A stretch of 64,000 nt of DNA from Scleropages formosus (GCF_900964775.1 NC_041827.1:4055501-4119500), one strand, 5' to 3'. Counted from the first letter of the stretch, positions 23,290-34,159 are shown. Numbers and translations: made by a program. The notes: generated from the letters alone by a model not told the origin.

Positions 23290-23640
23290 TCTTGTCTGAG
23301 GATGAAGTACAGACACCGTGTAAGAGAGGACTTTACGGTCATTCCACCTCCATCGAGTGGCAGCATCAGAAGGACTCAAAATTCACCTTTTTCCATTTTA
23401 AACACTTGTAGCCTTGTTGTAGTAAGAGGCCTCAGCTGAGTTTTCCTCCTCGATGAGCAAATAGCAGAGAGAAGACTCAATACAGCATCCTTTAATATCC
23501 ATAACACAGTTCTGTTATATGACTGAGAGGAACAGCGTTGAACATGTTCACCTTTGACAAACACTGCGATCCCATGTGAAGTGGGAAATATTTTTCTTCT
23601 TTTGCTCATGCAGGATGTTTTCTGTATTTTTTCTGAGTTC
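23290..23640 (+). pseudogene. Decayed her4-like gene, 3' part
   Basis: Successive short matches in the right order to the her4-like second exon and 3' UTR: GGCAGCATCAGAAGG (about 23350, cf. GGCAGCGGCGCCAGAAG), CCTCAGCTGAGTTTTCC (about 23431, cf. CCTCAGCTCAGTTCTCC), GAGAGAAGACTCAA (about 23467), TTGAACATGTTCACCT (about 23537) and a TATTTTTCTTCTTTTGC block (about 23588). The reading frame is lost, WRPW is absent and most of the bHLH region is unrecognisable. It is a relic of a fourth tandem unit between copies 2 and 3. Confidence 0.62.
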
Positions 23641-24034
23641 ACTTTTAAATATACCTATTACTACCATTAACTACATTTGTAGTTCCATGATTTTTTCCGC
23701 AAAATGCACGAAAGTGCCATTGAATCAAATAAACCGGGTGAAGAGGGGAACGAAAAGGGTAACCATTCCATTCTTCCTTGCGTGTCTACAAACCAGCTGC
23801 GAACCAAGTCACTCTGGAGCTGTGAAAGGCTGCATTTACCCTTTGCACCACGGTACACCTTTTTCAAAAAGTATTATCATGAAAGCTGAGAAACAGTACA
23901 AAGGTACAAATATTTACAAATTCTTTTCTTGCATTCCTTTCGAAAGAGGAACTATCGACAAACACTAATTTGCATTAATTGTAGTATAAATTATAAAATC
24001 TTTCAAAAGGCCAGTTTATTTCAGTTATTAAAAT

Positions 24035-24240
24035 AGCAGATGAAGTGCAGTTAGAGCTGCCAGTTTGCAGCTGATGGACCCAATTTCAAATCCCACCTCC
24101 TGCTGTAGTACCATTGAGCGATGTATCTGCCCTGAATTGACAGTAAAAAAAGTATTCAGGTGTATAAATGGATCAATAATTATAAGTAGCTTAACAGTAT
24201 AAGTCGCTTCGGAGCAAAGCATCAACTAAATGAATAGATG
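24035..24240 (+). repeat. tRNA-derived SINE, family B
   Basis: Forward copy, diverged; the tail reads GTCGCTTCGGAGCAAAGC and AAATGAATAGATG. Confidence 0.7.
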
Positions 24241-24365
24241 AAACTACTAAAAAGGAGAACTTAGAAGGAAACAAATGTATTATGTGACAATGATATGGGA
24301 CTATTTGTATCAGATAGCTGAAAGGTGCATCAACAGGTTCCTCAAGTTGTCCAGGTGCCGGAGGG

Positions 24366-24500
24366 GTTGATGACGTTGATGACGTTGATGACGTTGATGA
24401 CACTGGACCTGTGACTCTGCTCTCCAGAGCTTTCCCACACTCTGCCCATCGAGGGACCCCACTGAACAATAGAAGTGTGCCTTTTCACATGCTAATTCAT
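24366..24500 (-). promoter_or_regulatory. Inverted distal SOX-CSL module with nonamer repeat
   Basis: Minus strand: GGCACACTTC (24472-24481), ATTGTT (24465-24470), 25-bp gap, TGTGGGAA (24432-24439). Almost identical to module 1 at 1955-2040, but inverted. It abuts four perfect tandem copies of GTTGATGAC (24366-24401), where module 1 has a single related unit. Confidence 0.6.
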
Positions 24501-24778
24501 CGGTCGAAAAGCGTGTCCCCAGAGTCTTTGTACCTAACGCTTGCAGGGTAAATATTTCTTCTGTCAGATAGGCAGAAATGTTTCACCTTCACGTATTTCC
24601 AACCCTCTCGTGACTAGAGTCAGCAAACATAAGACTAAGATCAAGCAATGTTTCCATACATGGTGCTCTGTAGCCCGGGAGAAAGTTGAGAAGTGCTTCC
24701 GTCAACCGTATAACACCTTAATTTAATTCAGATTACATTACATTCAGCACCCCCTCACTTGACTCTGCCCTCCCTTGT

Positions 24779-25003
24779 AAATGAATTAATTTAGCTGATG
24801 CTTTTCTCCAAAAGCAATTTACTGGCAATATTAAGCTAATTATAATTATTCACCTGTTTCTATAGCTGGGTAATTTCACTGGAGCAATTCTAGGGTAAGT
24901 ACCTTGCTCAAGGGTACTACAGCTGGAGGTGGGTAGGAGTCAAACCTACGATCTTTGGGTCCAAAGAAAGCAAGGCTAACCACTAAACTACCAGCTGGCC
25001 CTA
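24779..25003 (-). repeat. tRNA-derived SINE, family B
   Basis: Reverse copy, nearly full length, with a small insertion in the middle; tail complement AGCTGATGCTTTTCTCCAAA at the left. Confidence 0.78.
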
Positions 25004-25139
25004 CTGTACAACTATATTCGCTTGTTTATTAAACTCACATTAATTTACCTAACAAATTTGTCTGCTTATTTACCTCTGTTATTTCACTGTATGTAGAGCA
25101 TGTGTGTATGTTGTGTATTGTATGCTGCTGTAACTCTCT

Positions 25140-25198
25140 AGAACTCCCGCTGGAAATAAAGTTTCGTTCATTCATTCATTCATTCATTCATTCATTCA
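25140..25198 (+). repeat. LINE-like tail with (ATTC)n
   Basis: GAAATAAAGTTTCG followed by about seven ATTC units. The layout of AATAAAG plus short repeats matches LINE 3' ends elsewhere in the window; no coding part remains. Confidence 0.45.
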
Positions 25199-25528
25199 AA
25201 CATATCCAAATAAGACCTTATTTGGAAATATCTCTACTTCTTTTAATTGCTACTCATAACGCTATTCTTTGTTTCCCAGAACTTTGTCTAAATTTCTTAA
25301 ATGAAATAAATTATTTTTTTAAACATACTTAAAAACCGAGACAATGCCCAGAGTTAAGATGGAATGAAAGTTTTGAAAATTGACGTTTTCAAAAAAGAAT
25401 AACAGAAAAATCTCCATGAGAATAAATTAAAATAGCATTTACTGCAGTTTTGTTCCATATTGACTGTTAGCTTGGCATTTACAACAAGATTATTTACCAC
25501 AGCTGTGAATGCTGCTTCAACTTTTACA

Positions 25529-25730
25529 CTTTCCCTCCAGATGGAGTGTGACGTCCTTCTCTTGATGTTGCTGTTCCACCGCACAGCCGTCACTAATATC
25601 CTATTCAGTTCAGCAAAGAGCTTTGTGTGGCATTGATCACAGCACACAGGGCTCAGTGTGGGAAACTCTGAGCAACTCTGTACTCACAGCCACCGCCGGA
25701 CTCAGTGACCACACATCTGGACTCCCCGCA
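25529..25730 (+). promoter_or_regulatory. Upstream conserved block of her4-like copy 3
   Basis: Copy of the 2340-2545 block with CTTTGT at 25621-25626 and TGTGGGAA at 25657-25664 (30-bp gap). Unlike copies 1 and 2, the following 870 bp to the promoter are unrelated sequence with a SINE. Confidence 0.6.
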
Positions 25731-26132
25731 CTGGAGCTGCTCTCTTTAAAAAAAAAAAAAAACACAGAAACACTGCAGTTATAGAAAATACATGACCTTT
25801 CCATAGGTTATGGCCTTTGTAACAATATCGTGATGGAAATCCAAAATGCATGAGTTTAATACCATTTACAGAGGAAATTAAATTTTTAAAAAGGAAAAAA
25901 TGTAAGAAAACTATTTCACTGTTCATAGAGCTTTCATACTTGTTATTATTACAGTTTTCCTGTGTGTATGAGCTGATTATTAATAAAAATCTAAAAATGC
26001 ATTTTTTAAGGGTATGTTCTATATGTTCTAAAATATATATATTTTTAATTTTAGTACTGAGTGTTACAGGAAAAGATGATTTGAAAAACACAAAGTAGCA
26101 AAACAGGAAATTACTGCAGCAAAAAAAAACTG

Positions 26133-26331
26133 GACAGTTCATAGTAAAGCTGTTAAAGCTGCTGCTTTGGGACTCAGATGTTGCAGGTTTGAATTCTGTC
26201 TGCATCTGTAATACAATATATTTATCATAAAATCACACCAATACCCAGTTATAGAGGTAGGTGAACAATTGTAGGTGTCTTAAAATGATGACCTGCTTTG
26301 GAGAAAAGGATCAGCAAAATAAATAACTGTA
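26133..26331 (+). repeat. tRNA-derived SINE, family B
   Basis: Forward, diverged copy between the upstream block and promoter of copy 3; tail GCTTTGGAGAAAAGGATCAG. Confidence 0.68.
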
Positions 26332-26684
26332 CACTGAATTTGTAGAATATTCAACAATGGATTTCAAAAGTGTCTGAGCTCGGAGGAGGTCAAAATTCAT
26401 TCTGAAATTTTATTTTTGTGTTTTTCATTATTTTAGACAATATTTGATATTGATTCAGTCATACATGTGTACATTATGCTGATTTTGTGCTTTTTCACTG
26501 TCATTATTCACAGTATCAAAGAACAGATCGTCTCTCTTTTAAGGGTCAAAAGTGCCTCAGATTTACACAGCTCTTTATGAGCATCTATCCTTAGACTCCC
26601 ACCCACCACCTGTTCCCTGGAGACGTGACCATTGTCCCCCAGCAATAAGATCTTCCGTGGAGCATGTGGCAGCTCCACGTTCCT

Positions 26685-26780
26685 CATTGTCCTCTGCAGC
26701 TCAGCCATTGGCTGCAGACTGTGAGAAACTCCAAGAAGCTCAGCACTCACACATTCATATGGAGATGTGGGACTATAAAT
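26685..26780 (+). promoter_or_regulatory. Proximal promoter of her4-like copy 3
   Basis: CATTGT (26685-26690), 29 bp, TGTGAGAA (26720-26727), 46 bp, TATAAAT (26774-26780). Homology to copies 1 and 2 begins abruptly near 26608. Confidence 0.8.
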
Positions 26781-26848
26781 AGGAGACATGAAGCCGCACA
26801 AGTCACATTCACTCCGCACAGACACTTGTAGAGGACAAGGACTCAGCC

Positions 26849-27463
26849 ATGGCACCTGCAGTCACTGCAGCACTCATCTACTCCAAGGAGCACCTCACTC
26901 TAGCCAACAAGGTAACGTGACAATTCAACCTCCAAGAAGTACCTCAACTTTGCGCTGTTTTCGGCTTCTTGGATGATACATTGCGGCGTCACGTTATTAA
27001 TAATTCTCTTGTCTTGTGTGTGCAGTTGAGAAAGCCAGTGGTGGAGAAGATGCGCAGAGATCGTATCAACAACAGCATCGAGCAGCTCAAGTGTCTCCTG
27101 GGTGAAGAGTTCCTGAGCCACAATCCTGACTCCAAGCTGGAGAAAGCCGACATCCTGGAGATGACCGTTTCCTTCCTGAGACGGCAGCGGCGCCAGAAGC
27201 CCGTGCCCGAGAGCATCTCCTTCTGCTCAGTAGCTGAGGCTCAGGGATTCTCCAGGTGCGTCCAAGAGATCGCGCGCTTCCTGTCCCGGGATCAAGTGAA
27301 CACGCAGTCCCAGAGAAGACTTCTGAGTCATTTCCAAACCCTGCTGCCTTCCTCCAGTATGATCAAGACTGAGAGTGTCCTGCCTCAGCTCAGTTCTCCA
27401 TGCTGCTCCACCACAAGCAAAGAGAAGACTCAAGTGAAGAGCACCATCTGGAGACCCTGGTAG
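26849..27463 (+). CDS. her4: Hes5-class bHLH-Orange repressor, her4-like copy 3
   Basis: Exons 26849-26911 and 27026-27463 with one GT-AG intron; 166 residues ending WRPW then TAG. bHLH (about 24-75) is identical to copy 2. Differences from copy 2 lie outside it: V to E and A to V before the Orange domain, H to R within it (IARFLSRD), LQPSS to LLPSS, and S to I creating IKTE, which fits the psi-K-x-E sumoylation consensus. Whether these change activity is unknown. Promoter, intron and coding sequence are closely conserved with the sister genes, so it is probably functional. Confidence 0.94.
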
Positions 27464-28394
27464 AGTCCTACAGAGTGGAGCTGAGACAAACACAATTGAA
27501 CATGTTCATCTGTGATAAACATGGACAGTAATTCTAAGGGTGTAGGAAGTATTTTCTTCCTTTTCTGCTTGTGCAGATGATTTTAAATCCACTTTTATTT
27601 GAATCAAATACTGTGTGAGATTTTCACATCACTGTAAAAAGTGGGTTTTATGTTTTGTTTTGTAGAAACATTTTCTGCTCTGTGCAAGAGTTTTTTAGGT
27701 ACATTTATATTTCAAAGAAATATATTAACCAATGGCTTCATTGCTATTATTTTCTTATTGTTTTGTATGTGCAGATCTTTATTTGCACTTCTTCATTCAA
27801 ATGAAGTATTTAGTATGTATTTGTAATACAACTTTCAGGTCTTTGTTTTTCAGTGTGTAGGAAGCATTTCTTTCTCTTCTACTTTGCAAAACTTTCAATC
27901 ATCATGGTGCAGCTTTTCATCAAATGTACAACCCAATTTTGCCACTATAGCTATCACTGTGCCCTGCACGTGTGTTTAGATGTTGCATTTAATGTGAATG
28001 GAAATTGTGTTTGCGAAAAGGTTTGTAAAAAACCTGTTTCTGAGCAAGTTGAATATGTTCTGTGAAGACTATTCCCCAAACATCACTGTGTCAGTGTTAT
28101 CAAGTGTACTGTACTGACAGTGAGTGTCAAACTCATTTAGTGCCTTAGTGTTTATTATATAAACTTGTGGTTTATTTGTGTTAAGCATATTTAAAAGTGA
28201 GATTTCATAAGTGCATGTGATCTTCTGTGAAGACAAAATGAAAAGCTATTGGTCATTCCTTAATGTTTTTTTTTTTTTTTTTTAATTTTTCACTTTCAAG
28301 TTTTTCAAGTTTGTGTGTTTCTGCTGTCCAAACTGTAAATGTACTTGTTTCATGTTAATTTCCTATTTATCGCATGACAGCAATGTATAATAAA
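27464..28394 (+). other. 3' UTR region of her4-like copy 3
   Basis: Shares 3' UTR variants and length of homology with copy 1 to about 27800. A second, degraded TGTAGGAAG block lies at about 27855. The best AATAAA is at 28389-28394. Confidence 0.5.
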
Positions 28395-28399
28395 GAGAA

Positions 28400-29390
28400 C
28401 AAAATAATGTGTATATGTGTTGTGTGAAATATATGGTGAGAAAATACTGAAGTGTGAATCATGACTAATAATAGTTCATTTTAAATGTGTAGGAAATAAG
28501 ACTATAGAACAGATAATTGTGATTTAAAAATTTGTCTAAAGAGGAGAGCTGTGATTTTTCATCCTCAAAACTCTTTTTTTCTATCATTTACTTACCAGAT
28601 GCATTCCTTATAATAATAATAATCATCATCATCACTTCACTTGTTTCCAGTATGTATACATTGATTCTTGATTGATTCTGGTTTTTGTCATAACACTCAA
28701 GGTGTTTTTTCCCTTTGGAAGGCCGTGCCTGAGGCGTGTCCACACAGGGGGGCTGAGCACATGAGCCGAGCACGTGAGCCAGGAGGAGAGAGACTCCCCC
28801 ACAACCACCAGCCCCCCAAGGAGATGGCAGGAAAATGGTTCCCGCAGGGCAAAACTATAAATGGAATAAACAAGACAGACTGACGCGCCTTTTGAAAAAC
28901 CAGGGCACACTGTGGGGGGCCGGGCGGGGGCAGGGGGGTGTGGGCTACTGGGTTTGACAACTGACAATTAATGAAGATTATCATACCAAAATATATTACA
29001 ACAGTCATAAACCAGTTATGACTTCACCACTTAGACTGTATGATGTGGTATCTGAGTGCAGTGACATGTGATAGCCTACATGGTATCCATACTATGTCAC
29101 ATCAGGACAAATCGTGTAATCAAGGATAGTGCAGCACAAGTGGGATTCGAACCAAGGACCTGCAGACTGTTGTGAACTGCTGTCTTGGTGCTGGGGAAAC
29201 AGCATTGATGAACCGGACCGAAAAAGCATCTGCTCATTCATTTTAGTTCAAAATTCCACTAAACTCAAAGTCTGGTTTGGCATAAGTTACCATACAAGCA
29301 GAAACAGAGACATTAACCATGTACAGAAGCATCACAATGCATATCATCCTACTAATGTAACTAAGCAACTACTCCATCAGAAGGATCATT
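28400..29390. other. Intergenic; isolated TATAAAT
   Basis: No gene recognised. A TATAAATGGA at 28856 resembles the context of the her4-like TATA boxes (CTATAAATGGAAGA) but lacks a CSL site at the usual distance. Moderately GC-rich from 28720 to 28930. Confidence 0.3.
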
Positions 29391-29396
29391 TAGACA

Positions 29397-29990
29397 TTTA
29401 GCTGAAGCATTTCTCCAGAGCAACTTACCACGTTACACTACTTACAGCATTTTAGCCATTTATACTGTCATGCCCCCCTCGGCACAACGAGGAGCACCTG
29501 TGGCTGATCAGGGGACGGGCGCATAAAAGGGAGACGCTGAGCACACACAGATGTAGGACCTTGCTTAGTATTGTTACTCACCTGTGTACCTTGCCTCTGC
29601 TTTCTTCATTTCCTCTCCTCCTCGTTTCCCTGAATCCTCTCCAGCATCTCCATGACTTTCTGGCTTACCACAACTCCTTGCCTGCCTTTGGATTACGTCT
29701 CTTGGATTCTCCCTCTGAACTTCGTTCGTACATGGGTGACCCTTTGCCTGTTTTCTGACCATGTTTCCTGGATTGCCCCCTGAAAGCCCTTCCTGTGCGC
29801 CGCGCTTGGGTCCGATGCTCCCGCCCTGGGGAAATTCTGTGACATATACAGCTAGATAATTTTACCAAAGCAATTCAGGGTAAATGGCCTTATTCACACG
29901 TACTATAGCGGGAGATGGGATTGGAATCTGCAACCTTTATGTCCAAAGGCAGCAGCACCAACCACTACACTACCAGCTGCCTTTGACTTG
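29397..29990 (-). repeat. Family B SINE interrupted by a solo LTR
   Basis: Reverse SINE in two pieces (29397-29465 and 29845-29990) with an LTR inserted at TATAC, a site that is part of the SINE consensus. Confidence 0.8.
29466..29844. mobile_element. Solo LTR of an LTR retrotransposon (fossil)
   Basis: 379 bp, starting TGTCATGCC and ending TTCTGTGACA, flanked by a 5-bp target duplication TATAC (29461-29465 and 29845-29849). It contains a CATAAAAGG promoter-like motif near 29522. TGTCA/TGACA ends and a 5-bp duplication suit a gypsy-type element; no internal coding part remains. Younger than the SINE that it interrupts. Confidence 0.82.
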
Positions 29991-30004
29991 ACTGTAACCA
30001 AGTC

Positions 30005-30130
30005 TCATTTGGTGAACTGTGAGGGAGTGGTGCCACATCCAGGGTGTAGCATGCTTCCTACCCTGTGTTTGCCGGAGAGGCTCTGGATCACCGCAACCCT
30101 ACATAAGACAAGCAGTTATTGATGATGGGT
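30005..30130 (+). repeat. SINE tail fragment
   Basis: CCAGGGTGTAGCATGC, then GGAGAGGCTCTGG and TTATTGATGATGGGTGAATG, matching the 3' half of a widespread fish SINE as I remember it. The following 30130-30640 is AT-rich with no recognised feature. Confidence 0.45.
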
Positions 30131-30647
30131 GAATGGCAAGTTCTGATTTTTATGTAGTAAAACAAAATATTTGCGGCAACAACATACAGCCACTGAGAAA
30201 AACATTGCATAAGCACTTGTTAATAAGCTTTGAACCATCTCATGCAATTTCTTTAAATTGAAAATGAAGCTGCAATGTAATAGGATCAAAATGTTTACAG
30301 TCCCAGAGCTGGGTGTGCAACAATGCAAGTTTAGTTAATTATGCAAGGTCATGGAAATTACTTTTTTTGCTTGTTTTTCCTTTTTAAGATTGTACATATG
30401 TGAATTCAGGAATGTTACTCAAGACACAAAAACATTCTTCAGTGGTTACATATACTCCTCCAAAACAAAGACTGAACAATCTGTCACTACTACGTCACAT
30501 TTTTGCAGTTATGATGCGATGTAAAATAAGTACAGCATGAATAACAACCATAATAACTGTCTGTGTGATCTGTCCATGACAGTTGTGCATTAAACGTGGT
30601 GAAAGTGACAAGGGGTATTTTTGCACCCTTTGAAATGTCTGTTATGG

Positions 30648-30797
30648 GGGATCACAGCTCTAGTGTGTGGAGGAGGCGCGAGTGGGACTGTCCTCCTTTC
30701 CCACACTAGTCGCCCATTCATGGCTCCCTGTTCTCATGGGAATGAACAATAGAAGTGTGTCTTCCCTGGAAGGGCTGCATAAGTGTGTTTAATTGAT
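30648..30797 (-). promoter_or_regulatory. Distal SOX-CSL module, 150-bp block B
   Basis: Minus strand: GACACACTTC (30752-30761), ATTGTT (30745-30750), 39-bp gap, TGTGGGAA (30698-30705). About 97% identical to 21224-21372 and about 86% to 39440-39545. Lies about 0.7 kb upstream of the her15-like gene. Confidence 0.62.
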
Positions 30798-31360
30798 GAG
30801 TGAAAGAGGGAGAGAGAGAGGATGCGTGTGTGTCCGTGTCTGTGCAGACTTGTTTCCGTGTTTTTCTGACCTTGAGGACATTTTTGAATAAAATGTCACG
30901 ACCAGCACACTGTGGAGACATGCTGGGACAGTGTGTTTCCATGACTAAGTGCTCTAATACACTGAGAAACACACAGCAACAACTGGGAGAAGACTGAATG
31001 ATGAGTGACAGCAAATATTCTTATGCACACAAACAAAATAATTTAAATGGATGCATGTGCTGCTCCAAATACTGACATTTGAATCTGCAATAATAATCCA
31101 TTATATATTCCGATTATATTTGGCCATTGACATTAAAGGCAGGTGTATGCGGCCTTATCTCTGTAGCTTTAATGATCCATATGGCACACGACTTATCTGT
31201 TTGGGTCTGGAAATTTCCCTGGTAATAAAAGTTTAACTGCCTTCTTGTGCTGTTTGTCAGTCAATAGTGATATCAATAGTGATATCTCGCGAACCATTCC
31301 CCCCTGAGAAACAGCATCCACTCAGCCAGTTAACCATGAAATGATGTTGATGATTCTCCC

Positions 31361-31456
31361 ATTGTTGCGGAGGCCTTGCCTACTGCCCCCTGAGTGTGGG
31401 AAACCTAATCCTGCCTGGGGCACATGGCTTTGTAATGCAAATTCAGAGCTATAAAT
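31361..31456 (+). promoter_or_regulatory. Proximal promoter of her15-like gene (left)
   Basis: ATTGTT (31361-31366), 28 bp, TGTGGGAA (31395-31402), 47 bp, TATAAAT (31450-31456). Confidence 0.8.
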
Positions 31457-31525
31457 AGTAGCGCAGGGTCCAACGTCGGGTCCCAATCGACTCGTCTTCT
31501 GTGGAGAATCCTCATCAGAGCAAAC

Positions 31526-32119
31526 ATGGCTCCTTGCTCCTATACGACTGATTTCGGCAGTCTAAAGCTCTCGAACAAGGAGAAGAACAAAGTAAGCTGA
31601 CGCTGCTACCGGTTCTCCTCTGCTGTAAAATATCGCACCGTTGGCGGCATCTCCTGCATCGCATCTTCGGTACTTGGAGCTCATGTAACGTAATGTTTTT
31701 CTTCACAGCTTAGGAAACCGGTGGTGGAGAAGATGCGCCGCGATCGCATCAACGGCTGTATAGAACAGCTCCGGAAGCTGCTGGAGAAGGAATTCCACCA
31801 ACACGACCCCAGCGCCAAGCTGGAGAAAGCCGACATCTTGGAGATGACGGTGAGCTTCCTGAAGAGGCAGCTGCAGCCGCGTGCCGTCGGCACCGCGAGG
31901 GCCTACAGCGAGGGCTACTCCCAGTGCTGGAGAGAGACTCTGTGCTTCCTGTCAGCCAGCTCCGTGGGGGGTGTGTCCCTCGATCACCTCCATCATCTGC
32001 ACGACAACCAGAGAACCACCAAGCAGCTCTGTGCGGTGTTTCCGGTCGCTTCCACGCAAACTGTGGTGCAGGTGAAGCAGGAGCCAGGTACGGAAGGACC
32101 CATCTGGAGGCCATGGTAG
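31526..32119 (+). CDS. her15: Hes5-class bHLH-Orange repressor, her15-like, left copy
   Basis: Exons 31526-31591 and 31709-32119 joined by a 117-bp GT-AG intron; 158 residues. The N terminus ends LSNKEKNK before the basic region KPVVEKMRRDR with the Hes proline; helix-loop-helix contains FHQHDPSAKLEKADILEM. The Orange domain starts at AYSEGYSQCWRETLCFL. Near the C terminus VKQE fits a sumoylation consensus, and the protein ends IWRPW and TAG. The paired, identical arrangement recalls the zebrafish her15 duplicates, hence the tentative symbol. As a Hes5-class factor it should repress proneural genes downstream of Notch. The start ATG (AACATGG) is 76 bp after the TATA start. Confidence 0.94.
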
Positions 32120-32857
32120 AGACACTGTAAAGCCACTGTGGCACAGGAACTGGAGACAGTGGAGAAACCCTCTTTTAACAGTGTTTTTTTTTTTAAATTT
32201 ATAATTTAAAAGCAAAGATTTTTGTAGGACCTCATTAAGTAAACAGTCTAGCTGCTCCTAAACTAGAACTGAACTGTTTCAGTGACAACATTCGTGTTGA
32301 AAATTGTCAATTTTGCATTGCACATGTTTTTTTTTGTTACCTTACAGTGAGAACTTTCTAGTAAAACCTTCATAATGAAGAAAATATGGTTTCATTTTTG
32401 TACTATGTAAAATGACTGTCCAAGGCTGAAGGTATGAGATATGATTTATAACTTCTGTACATCTGTATATTTATCTTGTTTGTTCTGATTACTGATTACT
32501 GAAGACTGCTGCCTTGCACTGCAAAGCTTGTGTTTTCATATTGAATGAAATATGTCCTTATATCAGTATTATGTACATAGTATGTTCACACCATGATACA
32601 TATTTCCACATTGCCACAACATATGGCTGAAGTAATTTTTGCTTCCATGCAGACATCAGAATCCTTATTTCTCCAAGTAGTTTGTGCTGCAAACTTGAAT
32701 GTTGAGCAAAATGTATCAGTAGTGTTTGTTCAGTTCTATGAAAGTTTTCCATTGTTGTGTAACACTTCTCTATGTCTTTTGTAAAGGCAAAGTATTACTG
32801 CGATGTTCAGTGTTGGCACTGTTGTGCTCATAAAATGGATTTTATTTACAAAATAAA
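32120..32857 (+). other. 3' UTR region of left her15-like gene
   Basis: Only the first 40 bp are shared with the right copy. AATAAA at 32852-32857, with another at about 32863. Confidence 0.5.
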
Positions 32858-33689
32858 TGAGAAATAAATGAAATTCACAATTTACTCAGTCCCTCTTTCA
32901 GTTGAATTCCATTTCTTTCTTATAAGTGAAGGTGCAGAAAATATTGCATCAACAGCCTTGATACTTGCTCAAGGATCCTACAGCAAAAAAGGAAACTAGA
33001 ACCTGGGACCGTGAGATTGTTAAATGTTAGATGAGCACACAACTAATTGTAATTAATTCTAAATAAAGACCTCTTTTAATTAACTGCAAACTAGTTTAAT
33101 ATAGATTTGGACCAGAATAAGATAACTGCTAATTTGCACAAATTTGTCACTACTTGCTGTTTTCCCTTTTACCAGCTATGACTGGTAAGCTCAAAAACTT
33201 CAGCCAGAGGTCAGAGTCATGAACATCAGGTCAACATCACAAAGTAAGGTGTCTAAGGTGAGGAGTCCAAAATGAGTAGAGTACGGTGAGTAAAGAGCTA
33301 GACAAGGTTGCATGGAATTGTTCAACGGATTCATGCATCTTTAGTAGGAGATGAGTCTCTGTCTCTGTGTGAGGTTCCTTCCACAGTTGAAACGTGTCTA
33401 AGGTGGATTGGTGACATTAATTTGTCCTTACTGTACCTCACTGTGGTGTTACATCGCTCTCTTGGGCGGATGGGTAGATACTTGTCTTGTAAGTAGCTTA
33501 CTGCAGTGTATTTACCATTGTTAGTTGCCTTGGTTAAAGGCACTGGCTAAACACACACTAAACCAACTAAGTGTGTATTGAGGCGAATGCGAAGTGATCA
33601 GAATATAACACACCACCAGTAAGCAGAGAACATACTTTGTCCGACTCTGCAATCATTAAGGTAAAGCGTCCCTGTACTGTAATTTTTAA

Positions 33690-33850
33690 GCAGGAATCAC
33701 TTCCGCTCGCGTGCAGCGCGGGCTCTTCGAATTTTCCCACAGTGAACAGCCAATCGTAGCGCAGCTCGTGGCAACACCTCATCTCCCTTAGTTCGCGCTC
33801 GAACGCGTGGCGGCTGTGGAGCCGCGGTCCTCGGCGACGTGTCGGTGCTG
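33690..33850. promoter_or_regulatory. CpG-rich segment with CCAAT and CSL sites
   Basis: A locally GC- and CpG-rich stretch in AT-rich surroundings, with GCCAAT at about 33750 and a minus-strand TGTGGGAA (33734-33741). No gene attached. A minus-strand frame stays open across it, but has no recognisable domain. Could be a promoter or a CpG-rich enhancer. The flanks 32870-33690 and 33850-34150 show nothing assignable. Confidence 0.35.
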
Positions 33851-34159
33851 GATCCCACACCTCTGTGGAATCAAATGCTATAAACTCGTCATCTGTTTTA
33901 CAATAAACAGCTTCTTTAAGTTTGTGCTCTCCCACGGGTGTAAAAACGAGGACAATAAACGCATACGCGGTCAGAATGAACCGAATTTAAACTTAAAGCC
34001 TAACAATTGGATTTAATCAGACATTAATTTTCTGCACATTTATTTTAAGGGTTTCCATTGTTGCCTATAAAAATCATATAGGCTAGCTACAATATTTAAC
34101 GACAAATCGTTAAAAGTGGTTGTAAATTCGGAAAAATAATAACTACCTCCCCAAAACAA

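Larger units (their letters stand above)
31241..32159 (+). repeat. Left arm of a 919-bp inverted repeat
   Basis: Matches the reverse complement of 38225-39143 with the same length and no difference that I could find, covering promoter, both exons, intron and the start of the 3' UTR. Similarity ends abruptly at both edges. Confidence 0.92.

Noticed and set aside
25167-25198. CRISPR-like short repeats
   Set aside because: Uninterrupted tetranucleotide repeat in a vertebrate genome; no spacers.
33734-33741. Further SOX-CSL modules at 33734 and 34997
   Set aside because: TGTGGGAA is present on the minus strand, but no SOX-like core lies at the usual side and distance.
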